DNA from: an uncultured Arenicella sp.
GTDB taxonomy: Bacteria > Pseudomonadota > Gammaproteobacteria > Arenicellales > Arenicellaceae
Reading direction: 5' to 3'
Assembly (NCBI GenBank): GCA_938048185.1
Contig: CALIVT010000026.1
Location: 1 to 64,000, forward strand
Length of the DNA: 64,000 nt
Shown here in pieces: positions 43,465 to 51,626 of this stretch (positions are counted from its first letter, which is position 1; each line of letters starts with the position of its first letter). The notes below the pieces were generated by a model. The model was not told the DNA's origin. It made no database searches and saw only the letters and a program-made list of their open reading frames with translations. A program made the position numbers and the translations under genes.

Positions 43465-44109
43465 ATGAGTAGCACCGCAATCGTAGTAGGGGCCACCGGG
43501 CTTGTTGGGTCAGAGCTTGTTGACTGTTTAGCCGCGGCCGAGCATATAACTAGCATTGTCACGATCACACGTCGCGCTATGGCGCACTCGTCTGATAAAG
43601 TACGTAACCACGTCGTTGACTTCGAGCGCCTAAGTGATCACGCTGATTTATTGAACGGGGATATGTTGTTCTCTTGTCTTGGTACGACTCTCAAACAAGC
43701 GAAGACTATCGACGCGCAGCGAAAGGTCGACCTTTGGTATCAATACGAGTCTGCTCAATTGGCCGCGAACAATGGCGTAGCGCATTATTTATTGGTCTCT
43801 TCCAGTGGCGCAAGCGCAAAAAGCGTGAGCCCGTATTTGCGGATGAAAGGGGAGTTGGAAGATAAGGTTCAGCGCTTAGCATTCCCCCATATAAGCATAT
43901 TTCAACCCTCTCTATTGGTCGGCGATAGGAATCAGCCGCGCCTTGGCGAAGCAGTGGCTGCAATGCTTATGCCAACGCTTTGTAAGTTGCCAGGCTTAAG
44001 GCGGTACCGCCCAATAAGCGGGTGCGAAGTGGCGAGAAAAATGGTTTCTCAGAGCATTGCACCCAGCGAGAAGTTCTCGCTGTTTACCTTGGATGAGGTG
44101 TTTCTCTAA
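43465..44109 (+). CDS. NAD(P)-binding Rossmann protein (NAD-dependent epimerase-like)
   Basis: This is 214 aa, atypical short-chain dehydrogenase. VVGATGLVGSELVDCL is the NAD(P) loop, FSCLGTTLKQA and LLVSSSGASAKSVSPYLRMKGELE match the group of small oxidoreductases related to HTATIP2/YbjT, and SIFQPSLLVGDR follows. No substrate can be assigned. Cytosolic; stands alone, 88 bp before the orphan-family gene. Confidence 0.88.
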   Translation: MSSTAIVVGATGLVGSELVDCLAAAEHITSIVTITRRAMAHSSDKVRNHVVDFERLSDHADLLNGDMLFSCLGTTLKQAKTIDAQRKVDLWYQYESAQLAANNGVAHYLLVSSSGASAKSVSPYLRMKGELEDKVQRLAFPHISIFQPSLLVGDRNQPRLGEAVAAMLMPTLCKLPGLRRYRPISGCEVARKMVSQSIAPSEKFSLFTLDEVFL

Positions 44110-44197
44110 GCACTATTAAAGACTAGTCTGAATGGATTATTGGACAAGTGTTCATATTTTGTTCTAATTTACCTCACTATCACAGAGGGGTAGAACC

Positions 44198-44485
44198 ATG
44201 AACTCAAATATCAGTGTACTTGAAATTCGACGTGATGTTTTATCGCCTAGAGCATTAGCGTTACTGTCAGAATTTGCGTTAATCCTTTATCGTTTAAACG
44301 GAACCGTCATTGAGGTGAGCTCAAGAAATGCGTTGCGACAGGTTTTCAACAATGCAGAAAAGGTCTCTGAGCCGCGCTTACGCGAAATTTGCGTCGCTTT
44401 GCGTGCTGAATTAATTAGTAAGTACTCAGCTAAGACTATTAATAAGCCCGGCCAAGCCCGCTCGAATGTGCGTAACTTCCAATAA
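44198..44485 (+). CDS. 95-aa orphan family protein (paralogue of 5113)
   Basis: This is 95 aa, ATG 44198 with AGAGGGGT upstream. It aligns end to end with the protein at 5113: VLSPRALALLSEFALILYRLNGTVIEV against VLSTEAVALVSEFALILYRRYGILIDV, and later EPRLREICVALRAEL against DRRLKTIFLHIKTEF. Hydrophobic residues recur every three to four positions, so a small helical cytosolic protein is likely. No named family or motif is recognised. Its last codons are in a 15-bp direct repeat. Confidence 0.72.
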   Translation: MNSNISVLEIRRDVLSPRALALLSEFALILYRLNGTVIEVSSRNALRQVFNNAEKVSEPRLREICVALRAELISKYSAKTINKPGQARSNVRNFQ

Positions 44486-44574
44486 CGTAACTTCCAATAA
44501 ATAGCCCTAAGCGAAGAATAATAAATAACCCTAAGCGAAGAATAATAAATAGCCCTAAGCGAAGAATAATAGTC
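44471..44574. repeat. Two tandem repeats after the orphan gene (15 bp x2, 24 bp x3)
   Basis: CGTAACTTCCAATAA, which holds the gene's last codons and stop, occurs at 44471 and 44486. Then a 24-bp unit containing CCCTAAGCGAAGAATAAT occurs at 44503, 44527 and 44551. Confidence 0.95.
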
Positions 44575-44700
44575 AGTCTTAAGCGCCCTGTTTCACCAGA
44601 CCGACCATCAGGAAACCTTCGTTTAAAATGTACCCTCAAGTCGTCTTGCTCGCGAATACAGCGGTTCACGTTTCCACTAATTCACTACACTAAGAATTCA

Positions 44701-45147
44701 CTAAACTAAGAATTCATTGCACAAGGTTCGCTGATAGCATTTGCCATCTTTGAACCAATGCCACGTTCTGGCACGAGTTTTTTCCATTTGATCTAAGACG
44801 ATAACCTCGGTAAAGGATGCGCCGGGAACGTCTTTGCGTTGCAGCTCGAGCAAGAAGATGTGATCGCTGGCTTGCCACCCATATCCATGAAATGCGTCGG
44901 TATTCCAATAGAGTCTATTTCCTTGCAGCTCACCGCTAAAACTCATTTCAATTTCACGCTTATCCGGCCACGTGAAGCGGTTACGTTGTATATAAACGTT
45001 CTTACCCGACTCGGGAAAGATACATTCTACGCGACTTTGGTGTTGGTCTATAAGCGTGCCGTTTTGGTCTACGGTTTGATATTCGCCGTGCCAGATACCT
45101 TGATGTTTATAAATAGCCGGCATGAGCTTTTTCAAAGGGTTACTCAT
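44701..45147 (-). CDS. DUF3598-like hypothetical protein
   Basis: This 148-aa protein is beta-rich, with no signal or TM. GIWHGEYQTVDQNGTLIDQH near the N-terminus and MSFSGELQGNRLYW, TWHWFKDGKCYQR near the end give the flavour of the lipocalin-like DUF3598 group. This is recognised from pattern only. The coding end overlaps a 16-bp direct repeat (AATTCACTAMACTAAG at 44679 and 44695). Cytosolic. It is downstream of nothing on this strand. Confidence 0.68.
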   Translation of the reverse strand: MSNPLKKLMPAIYKHQGIWHGEYQTVDQNGTLIDQHQSRVECIFPESGKNVYIQRNRFTWPDKREIEMSFSGELQGNRLYWNTDAFHGYGWQASDHIFLLELQRKDVPGASFTEVIVLDQMEKTRARTWHWFKDGKCYQRTLCNEFLV

Positions 45148-45192
45148 AAGCGCTTCGAAAATAAGTGCTTTGAAAACGAGTGCTTCGAAAAA
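45148..45192. repeat. 15-bp tandem repeat, three copies
   Basis: AAGTGCTTTGAAAAC-type units start at 45148, 45163 and 45178, immediately upstream of the DUF3598-like start codon and just after the TonB receptor's stop at 45218. Confidence 0.92.
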
Positions 45193-45217
45193 GCTCTTGC
45201 TTGAATCGGCTTACCGT

Positions 45218-47410
45218 CTAAAAATCAATGCCGAAGTCAACGCCAACGGTTTGTGGGTCAGACGCGTATTGCGTAAATGAACCCGCAGTTGCCGCGCGCG
45301 CGAACTCTTCGTCGCCAAGGTTTTTAGCCCATAAGGCAATGCGCCATTGTTGCTCTGATTCCCAACTAATCCGTGCGTCTACAAGCGTACCTGGGTCTGT
45401 TAACGCATGTGGAGGGCCGTTTGCTACTAAGCTAAACGATTCATCTTCGAATGAGAAGTCGATGCCGGCGGTCAATGTACCCGAGCGCAGCGGCAGTCGA
45501 TATTCAACGCCAAGCGTGCCTTTATAGTCTGGCGCATTTTTGAGTTGAAGCCCTAGTGCACACTGTATGCTGACAACCCCATTACAACCCGGGCTCGCGC
45601 CGTCGTTTGTCAAGCCGCCGGCTTGTGCTAGCGTTAATTGCGTATACTCAGCATCAAGTGTTCCGTAGGTGAAATTGACAAGCAGGTTGTCGTTAACTTG
45701 GAATATTGTCTCAAGTTCCAGCCCACTAATTTCAGCCTCTTGCGTGTTAAAGCGAGTAAAACCTAGACCGGGCACCGTCGCGCCAATCTGCAGACCTTCG
45801 TAGCTATTAGAGAAGTAGGTTGCGTTCAGTCTTAACCTGCCGCCTAACCAGTCTGAGCGAACACCCACTTCCACTGAGTCCAGTTCTTCTTCATCTACTG
45901 GCGCAAAGCAGGCCGCCGGTGAGAAGCAATCAGGTGACCAGCCACCACTTTTGAAGCCAGTTGAGAATGAGACGTAGCCCATCAAATTATCGTTAAACTG
46001 ATTATTCAGGCTGATGTTGTAAGACGTGTTCTCAAAGTCAAGTGTCTCTTGACGGCCTTGTTGAAGGAATACGGCAAACGCATCGAGCTCTTTACTCTCG
46101 TCAGTGTAGCGAACGCCGGTGGTTAACGTTAACGAGTCAGTAAACGCGTACGTGCTTTGAAAAAAAGCGGCAACCGCATCTGTTTTTACACCCAGTTCAA
46201 ACGGAAAGATAAACGTCGTGTCTAGCTGTACGTCTTCTTGGAAAAAAAACAATCCCGCTACGTAGTTGAATGCACTATCAAATTGAGAGGTTAGAGTGAA
46301 TTCTTGACTTATCTGATCTTGATCGGTTTGTTGTTGGTACGGGAAACCGATGCGAGTTGAAAGGTCGTCTTCGAGCTGGCGGTACCCAGTAATTGAAGAA
46401 AATTCATAGTTGTTAAACACGCCGTTTATCGTAAGACTCACGCCGTCAGTATCAACCCGGCTGCGGTAGTCGGTAAAACAGCCAATGGGTAAAAACGCGG
46501 CAGGCGCCAAGGCTGAGCATGTTACGTCGGCGAGTGGCTCGATAGTGAATAGTTGATTATCAGTGTCATTAGGTGGCGCGGCGCTGTCAGGAATGGGGTC
46601 TGAATCATCTCTGGTACTGTCAACCACGAGATCAGCCGACCAACTGTCATTGAACTGATGGGCGAGCGCCACGCGAAAGGCCGTGGTGTCCAGCTCACCG
46701 ACTTCGGTGCCGGCCAAGGCCGCAAAATCGCCATTCGGGTTTAAAGTATGAAAACCGTCTCGGGTCTTATCTAATAAGGTCGCACGCAAGGCGGTATTTT
46801 CGCCCAATACCCAATTGCCTGTTGCTTTGATGTCCAGCCGACCATCACTGCCAACGGTTCCCCCTAATCGATAGCTGGTCTCCTCGGTACTCGCGCGTGT
46901 GCTGACCAGCTTAATAGCGCCGCCGTTCGAGTTGCGGCCATAAAGCGTGCCTTGCGGGCCACGCAGTACCTCGACTCGTTCCACATCAACTAAGTCGAAT
47001 AGGGCACCCGCCTGACGGCCAACATAAACGCCGTCGACGTAGACGCCAACGGCCGGGTCGGCCGATACTCGTGACTCGTCTTCACCAACGCCTCGTAAGA
47101 AAATTCGAGCGCCGCTGGCGGTGCCGGTGTTGGTTGCTAAACTGATATTCGGAACCGCGTACTGTAGGTCTAAGACGTCGGTGATTTGCTTGCGCTCTAG
47201 CTCAGCCGCACTAATTGCGGTGACCGATAATGGTACTTGTTGCAAACCTTGTTCACGGCGCTGGGCCGTTACAATTAGTTCCTCAAGTGTGATCGTAGTA
47301 CTTTCAGTGCCGTCGCTCGTGGCTGCATCTTGTGCCATAAGTTGGGTACTGGGCATAAGAACTAGGCCGGTAGCGAGTAAGCAATTAAGGCTTCTGGCAA
47401 ATTTTTTCAT
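45218..47410 (-). CDS. TonB-dependent outer-membrane receptor (730 aa)
   Basis: A signal peptide (1-27, ending LMA) is followed by a TonB-box region TLEELIVTAQRREQGLQQVP, a plug (about 45-160) with YVDGVYVGRQAG and VEVLRGPQGTLYGRNS.GGAI, and a barrel ending in FGIDF (terminal Phe). It belongs to the group typical of sphingomonads and marine gammaproteobacteria that take up hydrophobic or plant/algal compounds. The ligand is unknown. It resembles the receptor at 51627 in the whole plug (VTAQKREQSAYDVPSALSVF), so the two are paralogues. Confidence 0.94.
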   Translation of the reverse strand: MKKFARSLNCLLATGLVLMPSTQLMAQDAATSDGTESTTITLEELIVTAQRREQGLQQVPLSVTAISAAELERKQITDVLDLQYAVPNISLATNTGTASGARIFLRGVGEDESRVSADPAVGVYVDGVYVGRQAGALFDLVDVERVEVLRGPQGTLYGRNSNGGAIKLVSTRASTEETSYRLGGTVGSDGRLDIKATGNWVLGENTALRATLLDKTRDGFHTLNPNGDFAALAGTEVGELDTTAFRVALAHQFNDSWSADLVVDSTRDDSDPIPDSAAPPNDTDNQLFTIEPLADVTCSALAPAAFLPIGCFTDYRSRVDTDGVSLTINGVFNNYEFSSITGYRQLEDDLSTRIGFPYQQQTDQDQISQEFTLTSQFDSAFNYVAGLFFFQEDVQLDTTFIFPFELGVKTDAVAAFFQSTYAFTDSLTLTTGVRYTDESKELDAFAVFLQQGRQETLDFENTSYNISLNNQFNDNLMGYVSFSTGFKSGGWSPDCFSPAACFAPVDEEELDSVEVGVRSDWLGGRLRLNATYFSNSYEGLQIGATVPGLGFTRFNTQEAEISGLELETIFQVNDNLLVNFTYGTLDAEYTQLTLAQAGGLTNDGASPGCNGVVSIQCALGLQLKNAPDYKGTLGVEYRLPLRSGTLTAGIDFSFEDESFSLVANGPPHALTDPGTLVDARISWESEQQWRIALWAKNLGDEEFARAATAGSFTQYASDPQTVGVDFGIDF

Positions 47411-47820
47411 GGTAAATCCTATTAGTTATTTCTACTTGGTCAAAATCTATTACAAAATCTAGTATTAATTAATAGACGTATAAATTTTCAACTCTCTTCG
47501 TTGCGAAAATTTTTTAAATTGGCGCTCAATTTTTTTTGCCACCCCCTGAGCATACTTTGAACTAGCGTTCGAAGCTATTTAACTTCACATGATCCAGTGG
47601 AGCGAGCCAATTCCTCTATTTATAAGACGAAAAGTTGGCTAAGGCAAGTGCTGTTAGTCATATTGACCTATCTTTAAGTGTTTTGCGTGATAAGTGCGTG
47701 AAAATTCCGAATATGCTTAGACTTGAGCAGTCTCGAAAAATGACATGCTAACCTGGTTTTATGTGCTGAGAATGGTGTCTAGGCGCGTATTGGCTCTATA
47801 ATTAGGAACCACAACATTTT
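47411..47820. promoter_or_regulatory. AT-rich divergent spacer, no gene
   Basis: This 410-bp spacer between the TonB receptor and the RNA methyltransferase gene is AT-rich near the receptor (TATTAATTAATAGACG). No ORF with a ribosome site is seen. It must hold both promoters; exact boxes are not assigned. Confidence 0.5.
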
Positions 47821-47835
47821 GTGATAAAACGCTGT

Positions 47836-48384
47836 ATGTCGCGCAAACCAAGAGCCTTGATTGGGCTCTATAACCCCAAAAGCCCTAGTAATGTTGGCTC
47901 TGTGATGCGAGCTGCGGGCTGCTATGGCGTCGCTGAAGTGCGATACAGCGGCGAGCGCCTCAACCGCGCACTCAAGTTTCAAACCGACACTAAGAACATA
48001 GCCGATCAGATTCCACTAACTCACGCTGAAGAGTTGTTAGCGGGTGTTGCTAGCAGAATTGAAATTGTATGCGTCGAGCTGGTACAAGGGGCGACGCCAT
48101 TGCCAAGCTACGCTCACCCCGAGCGCGCGATGTATGTGTTCGGGCCTGAAGATGGGTCTCTGCCACAAACCCTTATTGATCAAGCCGATCACGTGGTCTA
48201 CGTACCTACCGTTGGTTGTATGAACCTTGCTGCCAGTGTGAATGTGCTTCTTTATGACCGGCTCGCGAAAGCTAATCTAACGATAGACCACCCGTCTTTG
48301 CTTAAACGCAGTCGCGATGTTAATAATCGGTTGCGAGTGAAAAAAGTTGATAACAACGCAGCGGGCAAGGGCACCGCGGGATGA
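47836..48384 (+). CDS. SpoU/TrmH-family RNA methyltransferase
   Basis: This is 182 aa from the ATG at 47836; a GTG five codons earlier (47821) is possible. It is a SPOUT knot methyltransferase: motif 1 SPSNVGSVMRAAGCYG, motif 2 MYVFGPEDGSLP, motif 3 CMNLAASVNVLLYDRL. It transfers a methyl group from S-adenosylmethionine to a ribose 2'-OH in tRNA or rRNA; the target position cannot be told. Its stop overlaps the start of the next gene (ATGA at 48381-48384), indicating translational coupling. Confidence 0.92.
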   Translation: MSRKPRALIGLYNPKSPSNVGSVMRAAGCYGVAEVRYSGERLNRALKFQTDTKNIADQIPLTHAEELLAGVASRIEIVCVELVQGATPLPSYAHPERAMYVFGPEDGSLPQTLIDQADHVVYVPTVGCMNLAASVNVLLYDRLAKANLTIDHPSLLKRSRDVNNRLRVKKVDNNAAGKGTAG

Positions 48385-50141
48385 TTTCAGCCACCATCGT
48401 TCGGTTTCGCTTGTTGCTAACGGGCAGTGCCTTGTTTCTATTGGCGTTTACCTATTTCAGTGTATTGGCGGCGAAGCTTCCGGTTTTAATCAATGTGGAT
48501 AACTACGAAAACTTTGCGGCCACTCGTTATATCGTCAAGCATAAGCGCGTGCCGGTGGTGACCGCGGACACTGAAGAAATACAATTTACCGAATTGGGTA
48601 CCACCAGGTCGCTACGACCCCCGTTCACATTTATCGTGTCGGCGGTTGCCTCTGAGCTGACCGCTGACATGATCGACAATGAAGTCACTCGCTTACGAAT
48701 GGGCTCCCCGATTATCGCCGCTTTGACGCTGTTGGTTGTGTTTGGTGGTTTCTATTTAGCGTTCTCAAGGTTAGGCATCGCATTGTCAGGCGCGGTTGCT
48801 ATTGGCTTATTGCCGCGCTTTACGCTTTTGGCGAGCTGCAATAACGATGACATTGGCGCTATTTTTTCGACCAGTGTTTTGTTTGCCGCGGTAATTGCCT
48901 TGGGTCGTTATGGTAGTCGTATATGGGTATTGTGTTTATTAGCCTTCGCGTTTGGTTTAGTTTTACAAACAAAATATACCGCGTGGCTCACATTGCCCTG
49001 GTTTGGCCTCTACGTCGCCGTGTTGCTTAAGCATGAATGGCGACAGCTTCTTAAATTGTCCCCAATACTGGGCTTGATATTCGTCCTAGCGGGTGGCTGG
49101 TGGGTTATCTTTAATATGGTCAATTATGGCGTGGCTGACCCGTCGGCGATGCTGCACGCGAGCCGACTGCAAAGCGAGTTGACCGCGCAGCTCCCTAATC
49201 GCTTGGGGTATCACTCAGTTGGCGTTGGTTTCGCTGAGTTGCTAACAAATTATGACCATTTCATAAGCCGAAGCTTCACCTCATTTGTAGGCTCTCTCGA
49301 ATGGCTATCACTGGACGTTGGTTTGGCTGTGTATTGGTTTTATGGGCTTATGCTGGCGTTTGGTTTGCTGAGCATCACCACCTTATCGCGGCAACAACTT
49401 GGTAGGTCGAAATATGTAGAATTGCTTGTTTTGGGTGCCATCATCGGCCAGTGTCTATTCTATTTTCACCATAATTTGGTGCGTGATATCCAGCCTCAAG
49501 GCCGATACCTATTGCCGATTATTATGTTGGCGATGTATTTGTTTGTGGGCGCGCTCAATCGTGTGCCAAGCACCATTGCCAGTGTCAGGCTCGGTGGCCG
49601 ACGTTTTGGCGCTGACACCGTTTCTATTTTCGTATTAGTTGTTGTGTGTGGTCTGCTACATAGCAACGTGATGCTTAACCACGTGCGGCCGCTTTACGTG
49701 GCAAAGACGTTTCACACAAGAATTGATGCCCCTGTTGAGTATCCTCTTGACACTATTTTTGATTTTACATCGACGGCCGCAATTGAATTTAGTCAAACCC
49801 GCAACGGCGTAACGGTGACTCGCATAGGCCAAGGGCGGGCGGAGATTTCGATGAGTGACAAATTTTGCAGCCTATTATCCGAAAATACACTGGTGTCTAT
49901 TGAGCTGGAGTCTCGCAGTGCTGGATCACTAACATTGCGCTTCGATCGCCTAGCTGTGCGGCGATTTGGTGACGCATATTGGCAACCTTTCAATGCAGGG
50001 AGGGCTACGGTAAACTTTTCAGTAAATGTAAAACATTGTAATAATGCACAGATAAGTCTAGGCGCAAACACTCATTTGCTCACCATTTTGGGCGTGAATT
50101 TAGCCAAGTTAAAAATTCATCAGTACGGTAAGCCGATCTAA
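48381..50141 (+). CDS. Multi-TM glycosyltransferase-like (GT-C) membrane protein
   Basis: This is 586 aa with about eleven TM helices in the first 420 residues and a C-terminal soluble beta domain (about 445-580) outside the membrane. The first large loop has NVDNYENFAATRYIVKHKRVPVV and RSLRPPFTFIVSAVA, near the position of the acidic metal site of GT-C enzymes such as ArnT/PMT families. CNNDDIGAIFSTSVLF and LQTKYTAWLTLPW are also in keeping with it. Donor and acceptor are unknown. Its start overlaps the methyltransferase stop by 4 bases, an odd coupling of RNA modification with envelope glycosylation. Confidence 0.72.
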   Translation: MISATIVRFRLLLTGSALFLLAFTYFSVLAAKLPVLINVDNYENFAATRYIVKHKRVPVVTADTEEIQFTELGTTRSLRPPFTFIVSAVASELTADMIDNEVTRLRMGSPIIAALTLLVVFGGFYLAFSRLGIALSGAVAIGLLPRFTLLASCNNDDIGAIFSTSVLFAAVIALGRYGSRIWVLCLLAFAFGLVLQTKYTAWLTLPWFGLYVAVLLKHEWRQLLKLSPILGLIFVLAGGWWVIFNMVNYGVADPSAMLHASRLQSELTAQLPNRLGYHSVGVGFAELLTNYDHFISRSFTSFVGSLEWLSLDVGLAVYWFYGLMLAFGLLSITTLSRQQLGRSKYVELLVLGAIIGQCLFYFHHNLVRDIQPQGRYLLPIIMLAMYLFVGALNRVPSTIASVRLGGRRFGADTVSIFVLVVVCGLLHSNVMLNHVRPLYVAKTFHTRIDAPVEYPLDTIFDFTSTAAIEFSQTRNGVTVTRIGQGRAEISMSDKFCSLLSENTLVSIELESRSAGSLTLRFDRLAVRRFGDAYWQPFNAGRATVNFSVNVKHCNNAQISLGANTHLLTILGVNLAKLKIHQYGKPI

Positions 50142-50309
50142 CTGAAGAAACTGGGTGTTGGTTTGGTTGCGTGCTATCGCAATAGATTACGTTGTCGGGG
50201 GACAGGGTTGTGGGTTTTTGGGGAATTTAGGTGTCGTCAGCTAAAGCTTGCCCGCTTGATATCGTTCCGATTGGCTGTTGGCGCAAAACAATAAAATGAG
50301 GCATAAAAT

Positions 50310-51398
50310 ATGATTAACACGATTTCAATATTCAAGCGCACGCTCTTCGTGTTTGCGCTGGGCGCTCTCAGTAATACAGCGTTAGTTCACGCACAGTCTG
50401 AGGATGATCTAGGCTTGTGTCCGGGTGGGTTTAATCAGGGCTTAGTCACCACGGGTTACGTTGATTGCAATCGTAACTCTGGCCAGACGTCTGATATTGA
50501 AGAGGCTGAATTTGATCGCCTACAGCGCGAAGCGATTTGTTTGGCAAACCCGAACTCGCAAGTTCAGTCGTCTGAAATTGTCGCGAATTCTGACAGCACT
50601 CGCTTCTTTTCGCGTATTACCTGTCGAGTGACTCGTGCCGTAGCGCCCGGAACCGTCTTATGTCCTGATGATTCTACCGAGGTGTTTCGAGCGTTCGATA
50701 CGCTTGCTTGTCAATATTTTGGAATGGCGTCAACCACCGCAGCAGGTGCGCAGACTATGCTGGACGAACAGACCACTGATTGTCTAAGTAACTTCGGCGG
50801 CCGAGTGTTGCTTTCCAGCGTTAGGATGGAAACGTCCGATACCAGTAGTGGTCAAATGGTGGATTTCTTTAGAACATCATTTGCCTGCGCCAAGGAGATT
50901 CAGCCGCTGGATGTTTTTGAATGCCCTCTTGGTTTCGATCAGCAACGCGGTTCCAATGACGATATGTTGATCTGCGAATTCTCTGAGAGATCACTCGAGA
51001 CGTTGGCAGAAGCGCAAGCGCTGAATACTCAAGTACAAGAAATTTGTACTGGAACTACCGCCGGCCTAGGCGTGGTGAGCGATTCGAATACGTTTGCGAG
51101 TACGTCTGGCGAGGGCTTTATCACGGAAATGATTTGTACTGTCGCGATTCCTAGATTTGGTGACTTTGCCGATGACTCCGTTGCCCGTGCCTGCGATGCG
51201 ACGTGCACCGAGTCGATAGTGCAAGTTCGAGTTTGCCTAAATGGTGGTGAAGTAGGTGGCCCTGGCTGTACCTTGCCGGACACGCAAACGATTGAGCGCC
51301 GATGTAACACGGGCCCCGACAGAGCCGGGTTGTGTCCTGTATCCGTGGTTCCTGCGGCGAACGTGGCACCTTTGTTGTTGCTCGACGACGATGATTAA
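50310..51398 (+). CDS. Secreted cysteine-rich protein, unknown function
   Basis: This is 362 aa: signal peptide (about 1-29, ending VHA), then a long soluble region with about 17 cysteines in repeated contexts (LCPGGFNQ, LCPDDST, ECPLGFDQ followed by C..SER-type helices), suggesting three or four disulfide-rich units. The end is VCLNGGEVGGPGC, RRCNTGPDRAGLCP and a short LLLLDDDD tail. Not recognised as a named family. ATG 50310. A strong terminator follows 140 bp downstream. Confidence 0.72.
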   Translation: MINTISIFKRTLFVFALGALSNTALVHAQSEDDLGLCPGGFNQGLVTTGYVDCNRNSGQTSDIEEAEFDRLQREAICLANPNSQVQSSEIVANSDSTRFFSRITCRVTRAVAPGTVLCPDDSTEVFRAFDTLACQYFGMASTTAAGAQTMLDEQTTDCLSNFGGRVLLSSVRMETSDTSSGQMVDFFRTSFACAKEIQPLDVFECPLGFDQQRGSNDDMLICEFSERSLETLAEAQALNTQVQEICTGTTAGLGVVSDSNTFASTSGEGFITEMICTVAIPRFGDFADDSVARACDATCTESIVQVRVCLNGGEVGGPGCTLPDTQTIERRCNTGPDRAGLCPVSVVPAANVAPLLLLDDDD

Positions 51399-51534
51399 AC
51401 GTAACTAGCTTGGGCGTATTTTAGTATTACTTCCCTCTAGTTAGTATTACTTTTTTCAAGTATTCGCTAACGGCGTTCTGTGGCTTTAGGCGACTCGAGA
51501 GGAACTCACGCAGAAGTAGTTAGCTGTCACGAGT

Positions 51535-51569
51535 AACGGCTCCTTGTGAATGCAGGGAGCCGTTTTTTG
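51535..51569 (+). terminator. Intrinsic terminator between convergent genes
   Basis: AACGGCTCC (51535-51543) pairs with GGAGCCGTT (51556-51564), followed by TTTTTT. It lies between the secreted cysteine-rich gene and the convergent TonB receptor. Confidence 0.85.
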
Positions 51570-51626
51570 TTGTGCAATTCTATAATGGTTAGCTGCTCGT
51601 TATGCCAGCCCAGTATTTAATAACCT

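Noticed and set aside
44439-44669. Minus-strand frame with repeated ILRLGLF
   Set aside because: It is a by-product of the 24-bp tandem repeat; no start signal and no other protein character.
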